A DNA stretch of 64,000 nt, taken from Bernardetia sp. GTDB taxonomy: Bacteria; Bacteroidota; Bacteroidia; Cytophagales; Bernardetiaceae. The stretch is from the NCBI GenBank assembly GCA_020630575.1, contig JAHDBD010000017.1, forward strand, positions 41,381-105,380. Reading direction: 5' to 3'. Below the pieces are notes generated by a model. The model saw nothing but the letters and a program-made list of their open reading frames with translations, was not told the origin of the DNA and searched no databases. The translations under genes and the position numbers were made by a program. Below, in pieces: positions 56,989 through 64,000 of the stretch. Positions within the stretch are counted from its first letter, which is position 1. Each line of letters starts with the position of its first letter.

Positions 56989-58191
56989 ATGGATTCCAAA
57001 AAAACTGAACAAAAGACACTTTTTGAAATTGAAGAGAAAAAACTAGAAAAAAAAGAGTTATTTAATGAAATGTATAATGAAGTGGGGGGAGATATAAACT
57101 CTCAAATAGTAAAAAATACAAGTCTAAATATATATAGAATGGATAGACACTGGACTGTCGAAACTATTCATTCCCAAGTTGTTAATGGAAATATAGAATT
57201 AAATCCCAAATTTCAAAGGCGTAATGTATGGGATGACGAGAGAAAACAACAGTTGATAGAATCACTAATGTTAAATCTACCTATTCCAAATATTGTTATT
57301 GTAGAAGATCCTAATAAACCTAATTCTTTTATAATTGTAGATGGAAAACAAAGACTTCAAGCTATAATAGGATTTAGAGAACCAGATAAATATCCATTTT
57401 GGAATATAGCTAAATTAAAACGTTCTCATTATAAAGTCCTTGATATAGAGGGAAAAAGTTACCAAACTTTTAGTGCTGAGGAAAAAAGAATATTGGATAA
57501 TTCAGAAGTCTTGGCGAGTGTAATTAAGATACCTAAAGAATCTTACTCTCCTGAAGAATATAAAACTATACTGTACGATATTTTTTATCGCTTAAATGCT
57601 AGTGGAGTTAGACTTTCGTTTCAAGAACTTAGGCAAGTTATGTATAGTGGAGAATTTACAGACTATTTAATAGATATAACAAATGATGAACAACCTATTC
57701 ACAGAGTAACTCCAACACAACCAAAAGATAATCATTTCTCTGATGTAGAAATACTTGTGAGATTATTCTCAAACTATTTTTTTAAGCGTCAGTATAAAGG
57801 TAGTATCAAAGATTTCTTAGATTTGGGAATGGATCTTTTAAATAAAAAATGGATAGAGGATAAAGGAGATATTATTTCTTATTACAAAAAGATAGGAGAT
57901 ATTATTTCTTTGTTAGAAAGTATTTTTGAAGAAAATGTAGGGAAATTTAGTACACAAAAAAGATTTAATTTAGCTTTATTTGAATCTCAAATTTTTGCTT
58001 TTTCGTTTCTAAATGAACAAGAAAGAATTTTTTTAATAGAAAACAAAGAAATGGTAAAAGAGAAATTTAATGAAATTGAGAAGGATAGAAAATTTCAAGA
58101 ATCGTTTAGGTTAGGTACAAACAATCTTAGTAACTACTCTAAAAGATTAGATGGAACAAAAGCCATTGTAGATAACTTACTAAAACAATAA
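56989..58191 (+). CDS. DUF262 (ParB/GmrS-like) protein
   Basis: A 400-residue protein with an N-terminal DUF262 domain. The ParB/Srx-fold signature is ELNPKFQRRNVWDDERKQQL near 70-89, then IIVDGKQRLQAIIGF with D118-G119-K-Q-R at 117-122, where the usual motif is DGQQR. The rest is a helical region of about 200 residues. It lacks the DUF1524 HNH nuclease domain found in GmrSD and Brig1-like proteins. DUF262 domains bind and hydrolyse NTPs or nick DNA in modification-dependent restriction. It is followed at 58198 by the HEPN-like gene, so the two are a functional pair. Confidence 0.85.
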   Translation: MDSKKTEQKTLFEIEEKKLEKKELFNEMYNEVGGDINSQIVKNTSLNIYRMDRHWTVETIHSQVVNGNIELNPKFQRRNVWDDERKQQLIESLMLNLPIPNIVIVEDPNKPNSFIIVDGKQRLQAIIGFREPDKYPFWNIAKLKRSHYKVLDIEGKSYQTFSAEEKRILDNSEVLASVIKIPKESYSPEEYKTILYDIFYRLNASGVRLSFQELRQVMYSGEFTDYLIDITNDEQPIHRVTPTQPKDNHFSDVEILVRLFSNYFFKRQYKGSIKDFLDLGMDLLNKKWIEDKGDIISYYKKIGDIISLLESIFEENVGKFSTQKRFNLALFESQIFAFSFLNEQERIFLIENKEMVKEKFNEIEKDRKFQESFRLGTNNLSNYSKRLDGTKAIVDNLLKQ

Positions 58192-58197
58192 TTTTCT

Positions 58198-58920
58198 ATG
58201 AACTATCAAGAATTAGAAACATATATAACAAAAGCAAGAAATTTTTATGAGATTGATTCACAAGTATTAGTAGCTCTACAAACTACTGAACCTTTGAATG
58301 AAGATAATATTTTGCGTATCAGAGCTTATGTATTGCTTTCATTTGCTGCTATGCAAGAAACTTTAGAAGGGCTATCTATTAAAATTTTAGAGGAGTCAAT
58401 AAAATTGTATAAAGACAAAAAAACAATCAATGAAGTGATATTAGCTTTAATTAAAAAATCTATTGTTGCCTTAAATACATTTAGAGAGGATACAAATGAA
58501 AATAAAATTATTAGAAATAATTTAGAAATAATAATTTTAACACTATCCCAAAAAGAGAATTTCTATAAAAAAATTACTAGGTTATTCAGAAATGACCCTA
58601 ACGGTTTAAATGAAAAGTTTCTGACAATTTTAGATAATCAACTAAAAAAACATAATAAATTAATTGATGAAAATAATGGTTTCTCTCCTGACAAGATAGA
58701 AAAAAAACTTTTTTACTTTTCTACTGAAGTAAATAGATTATTAGAAAATAACAGAATGATTTTTGACGATTTACGAATATTAACAAAACAGAGGGGTAGT
58801 TTTGCTCACAAAGGAAAAATAGTAATAAGTGAAAGAGATTACAAAAATGTAATTGATATTATCGAAAGATGTAAGCTCTTTGTTAAAGAAGTTGAAGAAA
58901 TTTCTGAACAAATAAGATAA
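58198..58920 (+). CDS. HEPN-like putative ribonuclease
   Basis: A 240-residue all-helical protein, six bases after the DUF262 gene. Near the C-terminus it has RGSFAH (R199 to H204), which fits the Rx4-6H catalytic motif of HEPN RNases, preceded by a helix (DDLRILTKQ) and followed by HKGKIVIS. The length and helix pattern resemble MAE_28990-type HEPN proteins that are linked to phage defence. I infer a toxic RNase held in check or guided by the DUF262 protein. A hairpin terminator follows the stop codon. Nuclease activity is inferred from the motif only. Confidence 0.7.
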   Translation: MNYQELETYITKARNFYEIDSQVLVALQTTEPLNEDNILRIRAYVLLSFAAMQETLEGLSIKILEESIKLYKDKKTINEVILALIKKSIVALNTFREDTNENKIIRNNLEIIILTLSQKENFYKKITRLFRNDPNGLNEKFLTILDNQLKKHNKLIDENNGFSPDKIEKKLFYFSTEVNRLLENNRMIFDDLRILTKQRGSFAHKGKIVISERDYKNVIDIIERCKLFVKEVEEISEQIR

Positions 58921-58927
58921 AATTATT

Positions 58928-58967
58928 TACTTCTCACTTATTTCAAAATAAGTGAGAAGTATTTTTT
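58928..58967. terminator. Terminator after the HEPN gene, shared with the mutase gene
   Basis: TACTTCTCACTTATTT pairs with AAATAAGTGAGAAGTA with a three-base loop, then T-run. It lies between convergent genes. Confidence 0.9.
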
Positions 58968-58986
58968 AGAAAAAAAATCATCTCTT

Positions 58987-61170
58987 TCACCCCTCCAAAA
59001 GCTCATCCAAAATTTTCATAGCAGCCTTTGCAATGACCGTTCCTGGTCCAAAAACAGCAGAAACACCTTTTTCATACAAGAAATCATAGTCTTTCGGAGG
59101 AATCACACCACCAGCCACAACCATAATATCTTCTCTACCAATCTTTTTGAGTTCTTCAATAAGCGCAGGAACAAGTGTTTTGTGTCCAGCAGCAAGCGAA
59201 GACGCACCTACAATATGCACATCATTTTCGGCAGCTTGTTTGGCAACTTCTTCAGGCGTTTGAAAAAGTGGACTTATATCCACATCAAAACCCAAATCTG
59301 CAAAACTGGTCGCAATTACTTTCGCACCTCTATCATGTCCATCTTGTCCCATTTTGGCAATCAAAATACGTGGGCGACGACCTTCAATTTCTGCAAACTC
59401 ATCAGAGCGTTTTTGAGCCAATGCAAAATCACTATTTACATTCGTTCCATTTTCATTTCCTTTATCCATTTCATTAGAGTACATTCCTGCAATAAGTTTG
59501 GTTTGCGCTTGATAACGACCAAAAACAGTTTCCATCGCTTGCGAAATTTCGCCTAAAGTAGCTCGTTCTCGTGCAGCATCTACGGCAAGTTCTAACAAAT
59601 TACCTGTTTTGTTTTGTGCTGCATCAGTTAGTTTTTGAAGGGCTGTTTTAACTTTTTCATCATTGCGTTTTTCTTTTACTTCTTTCAACCTTTTGAGTTG
59701 AGATTCTCTTACAGCTACATTATCAACATCCAAAACGTCAATTTCTACTTTGTCTTCCTCATTTTCATCAACTATATATTTATTTACACCCACAATCGTA
59801 TCTTTTTGTCCGTCAATACGTGCTTGTTTTCGTGCAGCAGCTTCCTCAATGCGTAGTTTGGGAATTCCTGCCTCAATCGCCTTTGTCATTCCTCCTAAAG
59901 ATTCCACTTCTTCAATGAGTTCCCAAGCACGATTTGCAAGCTCATAAGTTAGATTTTCCACATAATCCGAACCTGCAAAAGGGTCAATCGCTTTTGTAAT
60001 ATCAGTATTATTTTGAATAAATAATTGCGTATTACGAGCAATACGAGCCGAAAAATCAGTCGGAAGTGCAATCGCTTCATCTAGTGAATTGGTATGCAAC
60101 GACTGTGTACCACCAAAAACAGCAGCCAAAGCCTCAATAGTTGTACGAGTTACATTATTAAAAGGATCTTGTTCTGTCAAAGACCAACCCGAAGTTTGGC
60201 AATGCGTTCTAAGAGCCATTGATTTTTCACTTTTCGGATTAAATTCTTTTATCATATTTGCCCACAACCAACGCCCTGCACGCATTTTGGCAACTTCCAT
60301 AAACGTATTCATTCCAATTGCCCAAAAGAACGACAAACGAGGCGCAAATCCATCAATATCAAGTCCTGCCTCAATCCCTTTTCTGACATATTCTAAGCCA
60401 TCAGCAAGCGTATAAGCAAGCTCAATGTCAGCCGTCGCACCTGCTTCTTGCATGTGATAGCCACTAATACTGATAGAATTAAATTTTGGCATTTTGTCAG
60501 CCGTATATCTAAAAATATCGGCAATAATTCGCATACTTGGTTCAGGTGGATAGATATACGTATTACGAACCATAAATTCTTTCAAAATATCATTCTGAAT
60601 AGTCCCACTCAGTTTTTCTGTTGCGACACCTTGTTCTTCTGCTGCCACAATAAAAAATGCCATAATCGGTAAAACTGCGCCATTCATAGTCATCGAAACT
60701 GACATTTGATCAAGAGGAATTTTATCAAACAAAATCTTCATATCCTCTACCGTATCAATCGCTACACCAGCTTTTCCAACATCTCCCACCACACGAGAAT
60801 GGTCAGAATCATATCCTCTATGTGTTGCAAGGTCAAAAGCCACAGAAAGTCCTTTTTGTCCTGCTGCCAAATTACGACGATAAAAAGCATTTGATTCTTC
60901 TGCCGTCGAAAAGCCTGCATATTGCCTAACTGTCCAAGGACGAACAGCGTACATAGTCGGATAAGGACCACGTAAAAAAGGTGCAATACCAGCCTGATAA
61001 TTCAAATGAGGAAGCGAAGCAGAATCTTCTTTTGTATAAAATGGCTTTACAGCAATTTTTTCAGGTGTTTCCCAAACAGGAAATTCTTTTGGAAGTTCTT
61101 GTGTGTTTTGTTCTGCTTTTTTTGCAGCTCTATTTTTGAGGTCTTGAAGAGTAATGTTTTTAAAATCCAT
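58987..61170 (-). CDS. mutB: Methylmalonyl-CoA mutase large subunit
   Basis: The B12 enzyme that interconverts methylmalonyl-CoA and succinyl-CoA. The 727-residue protein starts at ATG 61170 ([20 protein letters not shown]) rather than at 61218, whose extra 16 codons do not fit the family. The N-terminal barrel includes [20 protein letters not shown] and the substrate-binding [13 protein letters not shown] segment ([16 protein letters not shown]). The C-terminal cobalamin domain has [20 protein letters not shown], with the DxHxxG histidine. Length and motifs match the large subunit. The small mutA gene is not adjacent on either side. Confidence 0.96.
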   Translation of the reverse strand: MDFKNITLQDLKNRAAKKAEQNTQELPKEFPVWETPEKIAVKPFYTKEDSASLPHLNYQAGIAPFLRGPYPTMYAVRPWTVRQYAGFSTAEESNAFYRRNLAAGQKGLSVAFDLATHRGYDSDHSRVVGDVGKAGVAIDTVEDMKILFDKIPLDQMSVSMTMNGAVLPIMAFFIVAAEEQGVATEKLSGTIQNDILKEFMVRNTYIYPPEPSMRIIADIFRYTADKMPKFNSISISGYHMQEAGATADIELAYTLADGLEYVRKGIEAGLDIDGFAPRLSFFWAIGMNTFMEVAKMRAGRWLWANMIKEFNPKSEKSMALRTHCQTSGWSLTEQDPFNNVTRTTIEALAAVFGGTQSLHTNSLDEAIALPTDFSARIARNTQLFIQNNTDITKAIDPFAGSDYVENLTYELANRAWELIEEVESLGGMTKAIEAGIPKLRIEEAAARKQARIDGQKDTIVGVNKYIVDENEEDKVEIDVLDVDNVAVRESQLKRLKEVKEKRNDEKVKTALQKLTDAAQNKTGNLLELAVDAARERATLGEISQAMETVFGRYQAQTKLIAGMYSNEMDKGNENGTNVNSDFALAQKRSDEFAEIEGRRPRILIAKMGQDGHDRGAKVIATSFADLGFDVDISPLFQTPEEVAKQAAENDVHIVGASSLAAGHKTLVPALIEELKKIGREDIMVVAGGVIPPKDYDFLYEKGVSAVFGPGTVIAKAAMKILDELLEG

Positions 61171-61552
61171 ATATTTATAATTGGCAGTTTTTAGCTGATT
61201 TATTGTGCTGAAGCGCATTTCAAAAATAACCTAATTTTGCTTTGCTTTGAAATTTATTTCTTACTAAGAATCTATAATTAGACATTTGTAATAGGAATTA
61301 AAATTATATTGTTCAAAGTTTGTTTAACAAATTAGGTTTTCTTATTTTGGTCTATTCTAATTTTTACTTAAAATTGAAAAAAAAATAGCGATTTAAAAAA
61401 TCTATTGTCTTATATCAAATTTATTTTAAAAATAATCCTATTTTCATTCAAAAAATGGTTGAAAAATCCGTATTATTGTGTTAAAATGATAATTGGATAT
61501 AAAAATACTACTCAAACAAATAGTTCCATTCAAGATAGACATTGACTTACTT
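61171..61552. other. Gene-free region between mutB and the response regulator
   Basis: No gene seen. Mutase gene promoter lies in the first 100 bases by inference; the minus-strand sequence TTATTTTTGAAATGCG is near a TAnnTTTG box but has no TTG at the right distance. Confidence 0.4.
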
Positions 61553-61984
61553 ATGGCAAACTCAACTCAAAATACAGACAAAATCAGCTTAGTTATGCTC
61601 GTAGATGACAACGATACTGATAATTTTATTAGTAAACGCATCATCGAACTCACAGGCTTTGCAAACGAAGTAGTTACAAAAAATTCAGGAAAAAGTGCAT
61701 TAGAATATTTAAAAGAAAATAAAGACGATGAGTCAAAACTTCCAGATTTAATATTTTTGGATATAAACATGCCTATCGTTGATGGTTTTATTTTCCTGTA
61801 TGAATTTGGTCAAATGCCAGAGTCTGTACACAAAAAATGTCGTATTTCAGTGCTTTCTAGCTCTGACAATAAGCGTGATATTGATAGAATTGTAGGAAAT
61901 GAATATGTAATTAAATTTACTACAAAACCTCTAACAGAAGATGCCCTAAATGCTGTAAAAGATGTTTGGTTGAAGCAAAAATAA
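61553..61984 (+). CDS. Single-domain response regulator
   Basis: A 143-residue stand-alone receiver domain. The acidic pocket is D18-D19-N20 (LVDDNDTDNF), the phospho-acceptor D70 is in LIFLDINMPIVDGF, the T/S position lies in VLSSSDNK, and the conserved lysine in KFTTKPL. There is no output domain, as in CheY- or Rcp1-like regulators, so it probably works by protein contact or in a phosphorelay. I use ATG 61553, because the upstream 20 codons start with TTG and lack the fold. No kinase gene is adjacent. It precedes the MerC-like gene by 130 bases. Confidence 0.9.
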   Translation: MANSTQNTDKISLVMLVDDNDTDNFISKRIIELTGFANEVVTKNSGKSALEYLKENKDDESKLPDLIFLDINMPIVDGFIFLYEFGQMPESVHKKCRISVLSSSDNKRDIDRIVGNEYVIKFTTKPLTEDALNAVKDVWLKQK

Positions 61985-62055
61985 ATTTATTAAGACTAAT
62001 TTCTTTAAATTTTTACTTTTTGTAAAACTTTTATTCAGTTTTTAGCGTTTTGTTT

Positions 62056-62084
62056 TTGCAACTGAGTTGCATTTACTATATTTG
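62056..62084 (+). promoter_or_regulatory. Promoter of the MerC-like gene with an overlapping palindromic operator
   Basis: TTG (62056-62058), an 18-base spacer and TATATTTG (62077-62084) followed by C. The perfect inverted repeat TGCAACTGAGTTGCA at 62057-62071 overlaps the -33 box, so a repressor bound there would block transcription. A metal-responsive Fur/Zur-type regulator is a reasonable guess, since MerC-like proteins are metal linked. Confidence 0.65.
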
Positions 62085-62114
62085 CATATAAAATAATCTG
62101 CAAGAAATTACGCT

Positions 62115-62678
62115 ATGAAAAAATATTTGTATTTAAGCAAAATAAAAAATATCAATTCCGACTTTATAGGAGCAGTGAGTGCCTTTTTGTGCATAATTCA
62201 TTGCGCTATTGTACCTATTCTAATGGGAGTTCATTCTATTTATTATGCAGGAGATGTGTTAGCTTCTACTTCGCATACCGAACATTCTCATTCTTCTTTA
62301 GAATTTTTTAATCTTTTTGAAGGTTCGCATTGGCATTCTTTAGATTATTTTTTCATTGTCATTACGCTGATAGCTGTTTTTTTTGCTACTCGTAAAAGCC
62401 TTGTTTCTTGGATTAAAGTAGGTCTTTGGAGTTGTGCAAGTCTTTTTATAATTTCTATTTTGTTAGAAGAATATGTTATTGGAATAGAGTATTTAGCTTA
62501 TTTAGCTTCTGCGTTGCTTATTGTTTTTCATGTTTTGAATCAACGTTTAGGAAAAAAGATAAAAGCCAACACAATAAAAAACAATGAACTAAATTTTGAA
62601 ATGGGTAGTTTTGAGAGTGTACACTTACCAAAAGAAACTCAACCTAAACAAACAAACAGAGTTAGTTGTGTTTGCTAA
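62115..62678 (+). CDS. MerC-domain membrane protein
   Basis: A 187-residue membrane protein of the MerC type. The first helix carries the metal-binding CxxHC-like signature (FLCIIHCAIVPILMG). A His-rich loop follows (SHTEHSHSSLEFF and EGSHWHSLDYFF), then three more helices (YFFIVITLIAVFFATRKSLV; WSCASLFIISILLE; YLAYLASALLIVFHVL). The C-terminus ends in SCVC. The original MerC carries mercury, but the Bacteroidota proteins sit in metal regulons, and the His/Cys content here fits zinc or another soft metal. The promoter contains a palindromic operator (62057-62071). Confidence 0.8.
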   Translation: MKKYLYLSKIKNINSDFIGAVSAFLCIIHCAIVPILMGVHSIYYAGDVLASTSHTEHSHSSLEFFNLFEGSHWHSLDYFFIVITLIAVFFATRKSLVSWIKVGLWSCASLFIISILLEEYVIGIEYLAYLASALLIVFHVLNQRLGKKIKANTIKNNELNFEMGSFESVHLPKETQPKQTNRVSCVC

Positions 62679-62796
62679 ACACAATTTAATTATGTTTTGA
62701 AGAAAATAAATAAAAAAACTTTTCTTGTTAAGCTATTGAAAATCAATCGTTAATAAATAATTAAAGAATTATTTATAAAAAAAGTTAGTTTAGCTA

Positions 62797-62826
62797 TTGA
62801 ATATTAAAAAAACAGTAGTATCTTTG
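62797..62826 (+). promoter_or_regulatory. Promoter for the tRNA-Gly/tRNA-Leu pair
   Basis: TTG (62797-62799), a 19-base spacer and TATCTTTG (62819-62826) followed by C, 108 bases before tRNA-Gly. This is a full match to TTG/TAnnTTTG. Confidence 0.8.
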
Positions 62827-62934
62827 CATCACAATTAAGGGAAAGAAGGTCTGATAAATAGCTCAATTTGTAATTGAAAAAGTAAATCATCAAAATGAGT
62901 CAAAAGTCAAAAAAAAATCTTCGAGTACTAACAA

Positions 62935-63007
62935 GCGAAAGTAGCTCAGTTGGTAGAGCGCAACCTTGCCAAGGTTGAGGTCGCGAGTTCGAGCCTCGTC
63001 TTTCGCT
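62935..63007 (+). tRNA. tRNA-Gly (GCC)
   Basis: Acceptor GCGAAAG pairs with CTTTCGC; D arm TAGCTCAGTTGGTAGAGC; anticodon loop CTTGCCAAG with anticodon GCC; T arm GCGAGTTCGAGCCTCGT; discriminator T, no encoded CCA. Read from the promoter at 62797. Confidence 0.95.
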
Positions 63008-63131
63008 CAATTTTTACAGACTAGACATGGAGAATTAATTCTTTGGTTTTAATCAAAAATGAAACTTCAAATAAAACATGTAAAAATGAGCGAGAATTTA
63101 ATCTTTAAAAGTAAAGATTAAATCATAATAC

Positions 63132-63215
63132 GCTGGAATGGTGGAACTGGTAGACACGCAGGACTTAAAATCCTGTGCCTTAATCGGCGTGTGGGTTCGA
63201 TTCCCACTTCTAGTA
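63132..63215 (+). tRNA. tRNA-Leu (TAA)
   Basis: A class II tRNA of about 84 bases: anticodon stem and loop CAGGACTTAAAATCCTG with anticodon TAA, a long variable arm (TGCCTTAATCGGCGT), T arm GTGGGTTCGATTCCCAC. The acceptor GCTGGAA pairs with TTCTAGT, with a G-T pair at the end. It is followed by a terminator and then an integrase fragment, so its 3' end may be an attachment site. Confidence 0.92.
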
Positions 63216-63222
63216 CAATACT

Positions 63223-63256
63223 AAAGGCATATCCAAACGGATATGCCTTTTTTTTG
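63223..63256 (+). terminator. Terminator after tRNA-Leu
   Basis: AAAGGCATATCC pairs with GGATATGCCTTT around a four-base loop, followed by T-run. Confidence 0.9.
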
Positions 63257-63367
63257 GCTTTAAATGAAGGTTTTTGTAAATTTATAGGAAATCTAAAGGT
63301 ATATAATTGAATATATAATGTTAGATTTTGACACCAAACAAGACATCTAAAAAAGCAACTGTCACCT

Positions 63368-63970
63368 ATGGATAAATCTAATAATTAAGCAAAGATAAAT
63401 ATTGCCTCTAAATCTCCTCTTGCAGATGGAAGATGTAAATTAATGCTTTCTTTTTCTTTTAAAGGGAATAGGTTAAGAATGGATACAGGAGAACGATGTT
63501 TACCAGAACATTTTGATAAGTCAAGACAAAGAGTAAATAGAAAGCACCCTTTTCAATTCGAAACAAACAAAATTTTAGATAATTTGTGCAATGATGTAAT
63601 TTCAAATTATAAATTATTCATTTCTAAGAACAGAATACCTACCGTTTCTGAATTGAAAGCTACGATAAAGCCTAAGCGAGAAGAAGAAATTTTATCAAAT
63701 AAAAATATAGCTGATTATTTTGATAATTTTGAAAAGTATCAAATTTCCCAAAACTTAGCAACATCCACAAAAGGACATTACAGGACTCTTCAGAGAACAT
63801 TTGGTAAGTATGAGCGAGAGAAAAAAGAAAAAATCACTTTAGACTCATTTGATGAGATAAAACATAGTAAATTTGTTGAATGGTTTATCTACGAGAAAGA
63901 CAATATACCAAATACTGTAATGAAGCGAAATGGGTTATTAAAAACTTTGGTAGTGTTACATTTTGAGTGA
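63368..63970 (+). pseudogene. Tyrosine integrase, N-terminal part, damaged
   Basis: The open frame from 63443 codes an Arm-type DNA-binding and core-binding part of a Bacteroidota tyrosine recombinase (FKGNRLRMDTGERCLPEHFD, then KNIADYFDNFEKYQISQNLA, then TLQRTFGKYEREK). Residues typical of the Arm start lie upstream in the same frame (AKINIASKSPLADGRC from 63389), but TAA at 63386-63388 cuts them from ATG 63368. The frame ends with TGA at 63968, before any catalytic R-H-R-Y domain. Either the catalytic part is lost or frameshifted beyond the window, or the gene is dead. It lies about 150 bases after tRNA-Leu. Confidence 0.65.
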
Positions 63971-64000
63971 TTTTAAATATTTTTTCTCAGCTTCTTTATT

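Noticed and set aside
61493..61552. TTG start for the response regulator
   Set aside because: The receiver fold begins after the ATG at 61553; the extra 20 residues have no match.

Overview
The window looks like chromosomal DNA of a Bacteroidota member, probably a marine Cytophagales of the Bernardetia/Flexibacter type; the genus is inference. The DNA is AT-rich. Strong promoters fit the Bacteroidota pattern TTG-N18-20-TAnnTTTG. There is a secreted nuclease with a type IX secretion tail, F1-ATPase beta and epsilon genes sit alone as a pair, and many housekeeping proteins have Bacteroidota-like features. No plasmid, rRNA or CRISPR array was seen.

Layout. 1-8 kb: a TPR histidine kinase, a flavin-type oxidase-fold stress protein, an M61 peptidase, an AAC(3)-I-like acetyltransferase, then a decaying patch with a doubly frameshifted DUF5063-type gene and a 41-bp duplication. 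8-15 kb: a 1400-residue double DUF445 protein and several small lineage-specific genes, two of them cut by a single in-frame stop. 15-25 kb: trpB, purN, two tRNA-Asp, nadC, a pair of secreted paralogues, bioA and a stand-alone AIPR gene. 25-30.5 kb: rpsL-rpsG-fusA-rpsJ, separated by palindromic repeats, then ppk2. 30.4-36 kb: a two-gene signalling unit beside recQ. 36-44.5 kb: a lipoprotein, an unknown helical protein, a secreted endonuclease I, a leucine-rich-repeat pseudogene, a LysM-like protein and membrane proteins. 44.7-55 kb: an AAA ATPase, mnmE, an exo/endonuclease-phosphatase, two tandem MuiA-like genes, atpD-atpC. 55-59 kb: a DNA methyltransferase with a divergent DUF262-HEPN pair. 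59-64 kb: methylmalonyl-CoA mutase, a response regulator, a MerC-like protein behind a palindromic operator, tRNA-Gly, tRNA-Leu and a damaged integrase at the window edge.

The most unusual object is the operon at 30431-33865. Its 829-residue protein appears to join a catalytically degenerate HsdM-like methyltransferase region, an HsdS-like target recognition domain and a histidine kinase, and its partner is a divergent receiver protein. This suggests type I restriction DNA-recognition parts re-used as the input of a two-component system. With the AIPR gene, the methyltransferase/DUF262/HEPN module and the AAA ATPase, the window has at least three candidate defence loci set between conserved housekeeping genes.

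A second theme is gene decay. Three hypothetical genes each carry one in-frame TAA or TAG with coding-like sequence continuing past it, one gene has two frameshifts, and the integrase fragment is broken. Small palindromic, MITE-like repeats are scattered between genes.
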